A stretch of 48,536 bases of DNA from Hymenobacteraceae bacterium. Its GTDB lineage: Bacteria; Bacteroidota; Bacteroidia; Cytophagales; Flexibacteraceae. Positions 1 through 5,720 of the stretch are shown in pieces (within the stretch, counting starts at the first letter, position 1; the number at the start of each line of letters is the position of its first letter). The position numbers and the translations under genes were made by a program. Where the stretch lies: NCBI GenBank assembly GCA_947459175.1, contig CANHCT010000004.1, positions 1-48,536 of the forward strand, given 5' to 3'. The notes below the pieces were generated by a model. The model worked only from the letters and a program-made list of their open reading frames with translations, was not told where the DNA came from and did no database searches.

Positions 1-89
1 AAACCTGAGCTTTATCCCCATTTTGCAGATGAAAGGGGTAGTGCACGGGTAAGATAATTCGGGTCAAGCCCCAAAAACAGATCCACGGA

Positions 90-260
90 TCAATACTTAG
101 GTTTCGGGTCGGTGAGGGCGCGGAGGAAGGCTTCGAGCTGGACTTTTTCTTTTTCGTTCAGCACGATGCCTTTGGCAATGGTGGTGTCGGTGCCGATGGC
201 ATCGGGTAAAAATTTTTTCGGATCTATATAGAAATCAATGACTTCCCTCAGTGTTCTGAA
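90..260 (-). pseudogene. Duplicated 3' fragment of the di-haem cytochrome c peroxidase gene
   Basis: Positions 91-260 match 1257-1426, the 3' end of the intact peroxidase gene, in the same orientation and 1166 bp apart. I count four mismatches in 170 bp. The copy holds only the last 56-57 codons and the stop; homology stops abruptly at 260, and neither haem motif is present. The reading frame stays open to 341, so a hybrid 83-residue frame exists whose first 26 or so residues come from DNA antisense to the transposase. Three of the four differences change residues, as expected if selection is relaxed. The high identity suggests a recent duplication. I see no sign that it makes a functional protein. 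Confidence 0.85.
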
Positions 261-280
261 CATAGAAATGGTGTCTCGAA

Positions 281-292
281 GGGCTTTAGCCC
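281..292. repeat. REP-like palindrome GGGCTTTAGCCC, copy 1
   Basis: Five-base stem with a TT centre. The transposase stop codon (286-288) lies inside it. The 17-base stretch 281-297 recurs exactly at 1190-1206. Confidence 0.7.
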
Positions 293-717
293 TGACTATT
301 GAAGCCATAGCTTTTAATAAATCGCTCATATTCATCCTCAAAAGACTCCTTTTTATGATGTTCAGCTTGATTTTCTATGTATTTTCTTACCCTTGACTTT
401 GCAGATTCGCTGACGGATGCCGCAAAGTATTCATCTGCCCATTCAAATCTGGACCTGGTCAGTTTTTCTTTATTGATCCAATGGGCAGATTCCCCTTTCA
501 CCAATTGCAAGGCTTTGCTAAGGGGCATATCGGTGTTTAGGTGAAAAAGGCAATGCAAATGCTCTTCTGCCCCATTCAAGCGGTCAATATAAATCCCCTT
601 TTTCTTTGCGTTTTCTCTTATGTGTGTGATTACAATTGGTAAAATTTCTTTCGAAAGGAAAGGGTATCTGTTTTTGGTTCCCCAAACAGCGTGAATAAGG
701 ATTTGAACAAAAGGCAT
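286..717 (-). CDS. IS200/IS605-like Y1 transposase (RAYT-type)
   Basis: The 143-residue product has the size and motifs of single-domain Y1 HUH transposases. An HLH motif (EEHLHCLFHL, about residues 51-60) supplies the metal-binding histidines. A C-terminal RKYIENQAEHH segment carries the probable nucleophilic tyrosine on a helix, followed by the SFEDEY tail common in this group. These enzymes cut and rejoin single-stranded DNA at hairpins. The start is an ATG at 717 with no obvious Shine-Dalgarno. The TAA stop lies inside the palindrome at 281-292. No TnpB or IscB partner is present. Many REP-like palindromes lie nearby, which suits a REP-associated (RAYT) member, though classical insertion-sequence behaviour is also possible. 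Confidence 0.85.
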   Translation of the reverse strand: MPFVQILIHAVWGTKNRYPFLSKEILPIVITHIRENAKKKGIYIDRLNGAEEHLHCLFHLNTDMPLSKALQLVKGESAHWINKEKLTRSRFEWADEYFAASVSESAKSRVRKYIENQAEHHKKESFEDEYERFIKSYGFNSQG

Positions 718-801
718 AGAGTTGTCAGGTCATTTAATGTCAAATGAAGTCATTTTTTTTAATGCCAATGACTGAAAGCAAATTCTTGCCAATTTAATTC
801 A

Positions 802-813
802 GGGCTAAAGCCC
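802..813. repeat. REP-like palindrome GGGCTAAAGCCC, inverted copy
   Basis: Reverse complement of the palindrome at 281-292, placed 85 bp upstream of the transposase start codon. Together they bracket the transposase gene. Confidence 0.65.
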
Positions 814-836
814 GCTTGGCTTATGCTATTTCTGTT

Positions 837-856
837 CCCCGGCTTAAAAGCCGGGG
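837..856. repeat. REP-like palindrome CCCCGGCTTAAAAGCCGGGG
   Basis: A 9-bp stem with an AA centre, followed by a GGTTATGG-type tail. It is the longest-stemmed copy and opens the tandem array. The same core with a 7-bp stem recurs at 903-918 and 967-982, and with one change (CCGGTTT) near 1031. Confidence 0.75.
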
Positions 857-1059
857 TTATGGGTTTCGGGATTGTCATTTAGCTTTACTTCTTGCCTGCT
901 TACCGGCTTAAAAGCCGGGGTTATGGGTTTCGGGATTGTCATTTGGCTTTACTTCTTGCCTGCTTACCGGCTTAAAAGCCGGGGTTATGGGTTTCGGGAT
1001 TGTCATTTGGCTTTACTTCTTGCCTGCTTACCGGTTTAAAAGCCGGGGTTATGGGTTCT
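841..1059. repeat. 64-bp tandem repeat, about 3.4 copies, each with a REP-like hairpin
   Basis: Units start at 841, 905, 969 and 1033 (partial, ending near 1059). Units two and three are identical and unit one differs at a single base, so the array expanded recently. Each unit begins GGCTTAAAAGCCGGGG and continues with a TTATGGGTTTCGGG segment and a pyrimidine-rich tail. It is not a CRISPR array, because the whole unit is conserved and nothing behaves as a spacer. Open frames across it are a by-product of the repeat. Confidence 0.9.
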
Positions 1060-1147
1060 CCTTATGCTTGCAATTTTTAAAGCACGATTTTTCGCTTTGT
1101 CCGAAGTTATGGCTGGCTGCAAAGCGGTTTGGGAAGCCCAACCATAA

Positions 1148-1167
1148 CCCCAGCCTTCAGGCTGGGG
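1148..1167. repeat. REP-like palindrome CCCCAGCCTTCAGGCTGGGG
   Basis: A 9-bp stem with a TC centre, preceded by CCATAA. That is the reverse complement of the TTATGG tail on the other repeats, so this copy is inverted relative to them. The stem differs by compensating changes from the GGCTT family (GGCTT/AAGCC against AGCCT/AGGCT), which argues that the hairpin, not the base sequence, is conserved. Confidence 0.7.
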
Positions 1168-1189
1168 TGGATAACCGGGAAATGGTGCC

Positions 1190-1201
1190 GGGCTTTAGCC
1201 C
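1190..1201. repeat. REP-like palindrome GGGCTTTAGCCC, copy 2
   Basis: Same orientation as the copy at 281-292, with the 17-base match continuing to 1206. This pair flanks the whole transposase plus repeat array. Confidence 0.65.
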
Positions 1202-1224
1202 TGACTTATCCTCTCATTCATACT

Positions 1225-1236
1225 GGCTTGAAAGCC
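1225..1236. repeat. REP-like palindrome GGCTTGAAAGCC
   Basis: A 5-bp stem with a GA centre, followed by GGGGTTATGG like the tandem units. It lies 20 bp past the stop codon of the intact peroxidase gene, that is, in the 3' flank where REP hairpins often sit. Confidence 0.6.
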
Positions 1237-1255
1237 GGGGTTATGGATTATCCTT

Positions 1256-2209
1256 TCAATACTTAGGTTTCGGGTCGGTGAGGGCGCGGAGGAAGGCTTC
1301 GAGCTGGTCTATTTCTTTTTCGTTCAGCACGATGCCTTTGGCAATGGTGGTGTCGGTGCCGATGGCATCGGGTACAAATTTTTTCGGATCTATATAGAAA
1401 TCAATGACTTCCCTCAGTGTTCGGAATCGGCCGTCGTGCATGTAGGGGGCGGTTTTGGCGATGTTTCGCAGCCCCGGGGTTTTGAATTTGCCCAGGTCGC
1501 TGCTGTCTTTGGTAATCGCAAACCGGCCCGGATCCCGGTTTAATTTGCCGTCGTACAGTCCTACATTTTTGAATTCATCGTCGGTAAAGTCGGGCCCGAA
1601 ATGGCAATCGAAACACTTGCCCTTGCCGATAAAGATTTTTTGCCCTGCAATTTCATCTGCCGTCATTTCGCCCTTGTTTCTGTTGTACAGGTCAAAGCGG
1701 GAGTTGGAGGTTTCCAGTGTGGCCTCGTAAGCGGCAATGGCCTCGCCCAGCAATTTTTCGGCCGGCGGTGCTTTGAATACCTGCCAAAACCATTTTCTGT
1801 ATTTTTTGCTCCGGCGGAGTTTGGCCATGGCGTCGTGAATGGGCAGGTTCATTTCGTTGTGGTCCCGGATGGGAAACAAAGCCTGTTCTTCCAGCGAGGC
1901 AGCCCTTCCGTCCCAGAACATGAGTCCGCGGCTTGCCATATTCAGCACCGAAGGGGTGTTTCGGGCGGTGCGTTTTCCGCCAATGCCGATGCTGAAGGCA
2001 TTGGTATCGGCAAAGTAAAACTCCGGCTTGTGGCAGCTGGCGCAACTCACTGAACTGTCGGCAGAAAGGATGGGGTCGAAAAATAATTTTTTTCCCAGTT
2101 CGGCTTTGCTTAAGGGCTTTGATTTTGGTTTTTCCTGATTGGAGAAACCCATCATTGCCATGCCCAGTACCGCCAGCAGGCCCAATGTGCAGAGGCTTTT
2201 TGAATTCAT
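1256..2209 (-). CDS. Di-haem cytochrome c peroxidase (CCP/MauG family)
   Basis: The 317-residue protein begins with a signal peptide (hydrophobic residues 7-22) and has two c-type haem motifs, CASCH (56-60) and CFDCH (199-203). That is the layout of bacterial CCP/MauG peroxidases, which reduce hydrogen peroxide in the periplasm with electrons from small cytochromes. Length is normal for the family. The ATG at 2209 is preferred over an in-frame TTG at 2227, because the TTG falls within the probable -7 promoter box (2225-2232). The last 57 codons are duplicated at 90-260. The gene is monocistronic and divergent from the exosortase operon. Physiological electron donors cannot be deduced. Confidence 0.93.
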   Translation of the reverse strand: MNSKSLCTLGLLAVLGMAMMGFSNQEKPKSKPLSKAELGKKLFFDPILSADSSVSCASCHKPEFYFADTNAFSIGIGGKRTARNTPSVLNMASRGLMFWDGRAASLEEQALFPIRDHNEMNLPIHDAMAKLRRSKKYRKWFWQVFKAPPAEKLLGEAIAAYEATLETSNSRFDLYNRNKGEMTADEIAGQKIFIGKGKCFDCHFGPDFTDDEFKNVGLYDGKLNRDPGRFAITKDSSDLGKFKTPGLRNIAKTAPYMHDGRFRTLREVIDFYIDPKKFVPDAIGTDTTIAKGIVLNEKEIDQLEAFLRALTDPKPKY

Positions 2210-2224
2210 GCTGTTTGTGCTGTG

Positions 2225-2255
2225 CAAAAATGGTCTTTCCTGTTCTGTTCACCAA
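2225..2255 (-). promoter_or_regulatory. Candidate promoter for the peroxidase gene
   Basis: On the minus strand TTGG (2255-2252) is followed after 19 bp by CATTTTTG (2232-2225), one mismatch from the Bacteroidota -7 box TAnnTTTG. A start near 2221 would leave a leader of about 12 nt before the ATG at 2209. Confidence 0.45.
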
Positions 2256-2299
2256 CTTTTGCTTTTTATTGGCCTATCAAAATAAAAACGCCCTGCCGG

Positions 2300-2330
2300 T
2301 TTGCCTGCTCAGAAATTTTATCAAATTTTG
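2300..2330 (+). promoter_or_regulatory. Candidate promoter for the exosortase operon
   Basis: TTTG (2300-2303), 19 bp, then AAATTTTG (2323-2330), one mismatch from TAnnTTTG. The -7 box ends only 5 nt before the ATG at 2336, implying an almost leaderless transcript. Confidence 0.5.
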
Positions 2331-2335
2331 CCGTG

Positions 2336-2875
2336 ATGAATCTGAATAAACCGCTGACTCGCTTTCTGTTGAAAGCTGTGGCCTTGTATCTGGGCTGGCA
2401 TTTGCTTTGGTACAACTGGATTGAGCCCGATGGTACGGTCAATCATTACCTAACCTATCATACGGCTTCGGTTGCTGCCCTGGTTCTGAATGCATTTTCC
2501 GATTCCGAATTCCGGCTTTCGCCCTTTGAGGAGCAAAATACCTATCTTTTCAAAGACGGAACAGCTGTAGTGCTCATCGAGCATGGTTGCAACGGATTGA
2601 TTCTGATGGTTCTTTTTGCGGCCTTCATCATTGCCTTTCCCGGGCCATGGAAAAAGAAAGTTTGGTTTATTCCTGCGGGGGTGCTGGCCATTTACATCAT
2701 CAATGCTATACGGGTTATTGGACTGGCAGTCAATCATATATACTCAAAATCGTCTTTCGATTTCAACCACAAATACACTTTCACCATACTGATTTACGGC
2801 GCCATCTTCTATTTCTGGATGGTGTGGGTAAACCGTTATTCGGGCATCAATGCAAAGAAGGTCGCTGCCAAATAA
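2336..2875 (+). CDS. Exosortase/archaeosortase family membrane protein
   Basis: The 179-residue, multi-spanning membrane protein carries the three invariant exosortase residues in family contexts: Cys85 in EHGCNGL, Arg126 in NAIRVIGL and His145 in FNHKYTF. Exosortases are transpeptidase-like enzymes thought to process C-terminal sorting tails of exported proteins. It overlaps the next gene by 26 bp. Bacteroidota encode several short exosortase types; the neighbour looks like the membrane protein that accompanies one of them (possibly the XrtX type), but I cannot settle the subtype by eye. No substrate with a recognisable sorting tail is in the window. The ATG at 2336 is chosen because upstream in-frame sequence contains the promoter and a non-membrane extension. 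Confidence 0.85.
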   Translation: MNLNKPLTRFLLKAVALYLGWHLLWYNWIEPDGTVNHYLTYHTASVAALVLNAFSDSEFRLSPFEEQNTYLFKDGTAVVLIEHGCNGLILMVLFAAFIIAFPGPWKKKVWFIPAGVLAIYIINAIRVIGLAVNHIYSKSSFDFNHKYTFTILIYGAIFYFWMVWVNRYSGINAKKVAAK

Positions 2876-3338
2876 GCTGGGCCTTGCCTTCAGCCTGCTG
2901 GTTTGGGTATTGCTCTACCAGTTTTCCAAGGAAATTTTTGAATGGGCCCGTCCTTTGGTCTTTCAATTCTACGCTACCGGACCAGGTACTTTGCTGCTTC
3001 GGTTTTTTAAGGATACCCTGCATTTCACAGCCGATAATCCCGACTTTTTTATCAAAATTGGTTTTTCTATTCTCTACATTTTCAGCTACTTATGGTTTAT
3101 GGGATTGTATTTTGGCTTCAAAAGTATCCGGCCTTTGATTCTTACCGTGTTTGCAGGATTTCTGGTTTTGTCCATTGGATTGAATGTGCTGGGCAAAGTG
3201 TTGCGGATAGAATCAGCCGTACTTTTGTCCAGGAATACCAATGATTTGATGGTTTCTCCGTTTATGCTGGTGTTTCTCTTTCCCGTGGTGAAGCTTTATT
3301 TTGCCGACCTGGGAAAAAATCCTGATGAACAAAAGTAA
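2850..3338 (+). CDS. Exosortase-associated integral membrane protein
   Basis: The 162-residue protein has about four hydrophobic segments (near residues 11-26, 67-88, 93-115 and 135-150). It lacks catalytic motifs I know. Its start lies inside the exosortase gene and its stop overlaps the next gene by 14 bp, so the three are probably translated together. Small membrane proteins of this kind sit beside certain Bacteroidota exosortases, and the position here is the main argument for a shared role. The family assignment is from context and general resemblance, not a decisive motif. Confidence 0.65.
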   Translation: MQRRSLPNKLGLAFSLLVWVLLYQFSKEIFEWARPLVFQFYATGPGTLLLRFFKDTLHFTADNPDFFIKIGFSILYIFSYLWFMGLYFGFKSIRPLILTVFAGFLVLSIGLNVLGKVLRIESAVLLSRNTNDLMVSPFMLVFLFPVVKLYFADLGKNPDEQK

Positions 3339-4347
3339 GCTGATCTTCGTCTTTTGCTTTTTTTGGAGCCTCGGCTCTGCGGCACAGGATTTTCAGTTTG
3401 GTCAGTTTTATGCCGTTCCTCTTTACTACAATCCTGCTTTTGCGGGTTCTAATTTAAATTCCAGGTTTACAGCGGGTTACCGGAGTCAGTGGACCGGCCT
3501 GCAGGGCTGGCGGGGCTGGCTTGCTTCCTTCGATTTGTATTTGAAAAATGCCAGTTCCGGTGCAGGAATTTACCTGAGCAACAACAGTATAGACCGGCTT
3601 GGATATTCCCACAGCACGGCCATGGTTCAGTATGCCTACAGGTCTAAGATTTCAAAAAAAATCAGGCTATCTACCGGCATCGGGCTGGGTTTCGGGCAGG
3701 TGGGTTTAAATTTTTCCGGGCTCACTTTTGGCGATCAGCTGGAAGGCGACCCTGTGGCTCCCTTCAGTGCCGACCAGGTTGCAGGCCGCAGTCTTTCGGC
3801 TTTTTATCCTGATATTCAGATTGGTTTTTTGGTTTATTCTCAAAAATGGTGGGTTTCGCTCTCCAACCTTCATCCCCACAGCCCTACTTTCGAACTGAAC
3901 GGAGAAAACCAGATTCAGCGGCGCATCAACCTGTCTTTCGGCTATCGCTTTGAAATGAAAAAGCCCACCGATTACAAAGGGGAAATTTCACCCAATGCCA
4001 TTACCCCGGCCATCCTCATCCGCAATCAGGGTTCGGCCAGCCAACTCGACCTGGGCATTTACATGCACTATGTTCCTTTTGTTTTTGGGCTGTGGTACAG
4101 GGGCTTACCCACCTCTTTTGCGGTAAAAGACGGAAAGAAAACTCTGAATCAGGATGCCCTTACGGCATTGGTGGGCATTAAACAAAACAACCTTTCCATC
4201 GGGTATTCCTATGATGTAAACCTGTCGGGGCTGGTCGGTGTACTGGGCGGAAGCCACGAGATATCGGTGACCTACGAATTCAAAACCAAATATCTCAGCC
4301 TCAAAGGTTTGAAGCACAGCAAGGCACTGCCTTGCCCTTCTTTTTAG
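3325..4347 (+). CDS. PorP/SprF family type IX secretion-associated outer-membrane protein
   Basis: The 340-residue protein begins with a signal peptide ending near SAAQ (residues 17-20), followed by the YYNPAFAGS motif that marks PorP/SprF proteins. The rest alternates in the manner of an outer-membrane beta-barrel with many aromatic strand ends. PorP/SprF members help type IX secretion clients reach or stay on the cell surface. The start at 3325 overlaps the previous gene, suggesting coupling. Its place in an exosortase operon is unusual, since PorP/SprF genes more often follow large adhesin genes. The last codons overlap a terminator hairpin. Confidence 0.85.
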   Translation: MNKSKLIFVFCFFWSLGSAAQDFQFGQFYAVPLYYNPAFAGSNLNSRFTAGYRSQWTGLQGWRGWLASFDLYLKNASSGAGIYLSNNSIDRLGYSHSTAMVQYAYRSKISKKIRLSTGIGLGFGQVGLNFSGLTFGDQLEGDPVAPFSADQVAGRSLSAFYPDIQIGFLVYSQKWWVSLSNLHPHSPTFELNGENQIQRRINLSFGYRFEMKKPTDYKGEISPNAITPAILIRNQGSASQLDLGIYMHYVPFVFGLWYRGLPTSFAVKDGKKTLNQDALTALVGIKQNNLSIGYSYDVNLSGLVGVLGGSHEISVTYEFKTKYLSLKGLKHSKALPCPSF

Positions 4348-4354
4348 TTTTTTT
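4319..4354 (+). terminator. Rho-independent terminator overlapping the PorP gene end
   Basis: GCAAGGC (4319-4325) pairs with GCCTTGC (4329-4335) around a 3-base loop, followed by a T-rich run to 4354. The stem lies within the last coding codons and the T tract spans the stop, leaving room for the convergent gene that ends at 4367. Confidence 0.6.
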
Positions 4355-4366
4355 CCAATCGGGTAA

Positions 4367-5590
4367 TCAGGCCCCGATTTTCCTGATCAGCCATTCGGCA
4401 GCTTCTCTGCCGCTCCGGAGGGCACCGTTCAGCGAGGGATAAATGCAGTGGTCTCCTATGCTCAGTTTTCTGCCTTCTGTTCTGAAAGCCAGTGAATTGC
4501 CTTGAGGAAAAGCCGGAAGGGCGTAGGGGATTTCAATAGTTTCAAGGAGCGAAAATTCTTCCCAGTTTACTTTAGGATAAATAGCCTGCAGTCCTGACCG
4601 CATTACGGCCATGGCATCTTCCTCTGGGGGCAGGGGAGAAGATAGGGTAATGGAGCACAGACATTTGCCCGGCGGGGCATAGCTGTTTTGGGTGGCCGAA
4701 GGAAAACAGAGATGCAGGATCGGCGAAAAGGGGTCGGCATTCAAAATCAGGCTTTGGGGCAAGTCCTTCTGTGCGGGTCCTTCCAGATACAAGGTGAGGG
4801 TATTTCTGAAATTTCCTTTTTCTCCTTTATCCTGAAAAGAGCGTGCATCCACAATCCAGTCGGCTTCAAGTATCTCTTTGTTTTCCAGCAAGATGGTACC
4901 TTCATTTATTTCCCTAACGGGAGTATTCAGGCGAATCTCCCCTGCTGTTTTGGCCATAAGGGCGGGCAGGGCCGCCATGCCTTTTTCGGGCAGGCAGGCG
5001 CTTCCTGAAAAAAATTTGGCCAGGAGCCAGCGGAAATATGCGGCCGGCAGTCCGAGATTGGGGTCGAGAAATACACCGCCAAAAAAAGGCCTGAGAAACC
5101 CCAGATAAAACGATGGACTGAAATGGGCACCGGCGATAAAAGTGGCTGTGGTTTCCTTCTGTACATTTTTCCAGAAATCAGGATGGGCATGGCGATACTT
5201 CAGGGCCATCCATCCCATTTTCAGCATATCCGAAAGGGTACCCGGAAAGCGAAACAAAGTATAAAAAAGCCTGTCCGGATGGCGAAGGGGATGAAAGGCA
5301 TAGCGGAGATTTCCACTCCCTGCAGCAACCAAAGCCCCTGAATCAAAGGTCTTTGTATGGAGTTCGGCAAAGGGTATGGCGCGGCGGACCTCTTCGTAGG
5401 AATCGAGCAAGACCTGAAATCCCTCATCGAGCAAGAAGCCATTTTTTTCCCGGGTGCGAATTCGTCCTCCTGCCTCAGACTCCTTTTCTATGATCAGGGT
5501 TTGGATGCCTTTTTGATGCAAAACCTGCGCACAGCGAAGACCGGCAATGCCTGCCCCTATGATGATAACCTGATGTCGTTGTTGGCTCAT
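4367..5590 (-). CDS. FAD-dependent oxidoreductase (amine oxidase/phytoene desaturase-like)
   Basis: The 407-residue protein opens with a Rossmann dinucleotide motif, GAGIAG at residues 12-17, a glutamate at the end of strand two, and GGRIRT shortly after. This is the FAD-binding pattern of the amine oxidase/protoporphyrinogen oxidase/carotenoid desaturase superfamily. The C-terminal NGALRSGREAAEWL segment is the usual second FAD contact. No membrane segment or signal peptide is seen, so it is likely cytoplasmic. The substrate cannot be read from sequence; there is no carotenoid gene beside it. It lies downstream of priA with a 130-bp gap in which I see no gene. Confidence 0.8.
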   Translation of the reverse strand: MSQQRHQVIIIGAGIAGLRCAQVLHQKGIQTLIIEKESEAGGRIRTREKNGFLLDEGFQVLLDSYEEVRRAIPFAELHTKTFDSGALVAAGSGNLRYAFHPLRHPDRLFYTLFRFPGTLSDMLKMGWMALKYRHAHPDFWKNVQKETTATFIAGAHFSPSFYLGFLRPFFGGVFLDPNLGLPAAYFRWLLAKFFSGSACLPEKGMAALPALMAKTAGEIRLNTPVREINEGTILLENKEILEADWIVDARSFQDKGEKGNFRNTLTLYLEGPAQKDLPQSLILNADPFSPILHLCFPSATQNSYAPPGKCLCSITLSSPLPPEEDAMAVMRSGLQAIYPKVNWEEFSLLETIEIPYALPAFPQGNSLAFRTEGRKLSIGDHCIYPSLNGALRSGREAAEWLIRKIGA

Positions 5591-5720
5591 AATTGACTCA
5601 ACCGGGGTTGATTCGGATTTTCTTTTATGGGTTCAGCTGCTGCCGCAGGGTTGCAAAACAAAGCTTCCATTTGATCATTTTCTTCAAATTTTTTTTTGGA
5701 TTGCCTGCTGGTTTTGGTGC

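Larger units (their letters stand above)
281..813. mobile_element. Putative IS200/RAYT-type element bounded by GGGCT-TT/AA-AGCCC palindromes
   Basis: The transposase gene at 286-717 is bracketed by a 12-bp palindrome at 281-292 and its inverted counterpart at 802-813. Y1 transposases recognise subterminal hairpins rather than long terminal inverted repeats, so such palindromes are plausible ends. The exact boundaries and any target site are inferred, not shown. The element lies directly next to the truncated peroxidase copy at 90-260. Confidence 0.4.
718..1255. other. Gene-free REP-rich intergenic region
   Basis: No credible gene is seen here. Positions 718-800 are plain AT-rich sequence, and the rest is the palindromes and 64-bp array listed separately. 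A 153-codon open frame begins within the array on the plus strand but consists of repeat translation followed by the antisense of the peroxidase gene. Confidence 0.75.

Noticed and set aside
841-1059. Possible CRISPR array
   Set aside because: The entire 64-bp unit is conserved, so there are no spacers, and no cas genes are present.
936-1397. A 153-codon open frame on the plus strand over the repeats
   Set aside because: Its sequence is the translation of the 64-bp array followed by the antisense of the peroxidase gene, with no independent coding signal.
2210-2227. TTG start for the peroxidase at 2227
   Set aside because: It lies within the candidate -7 box, and the ATG at 2209 gives a normal signal peptide.
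5591-5720. Possible small gene or RNA between priA and the oxidoreductase
   Set aside because: Only a short CAACC/GGTTG hairpin near 5597-5608 is visible; no T run, tRNA features or convincing frame.
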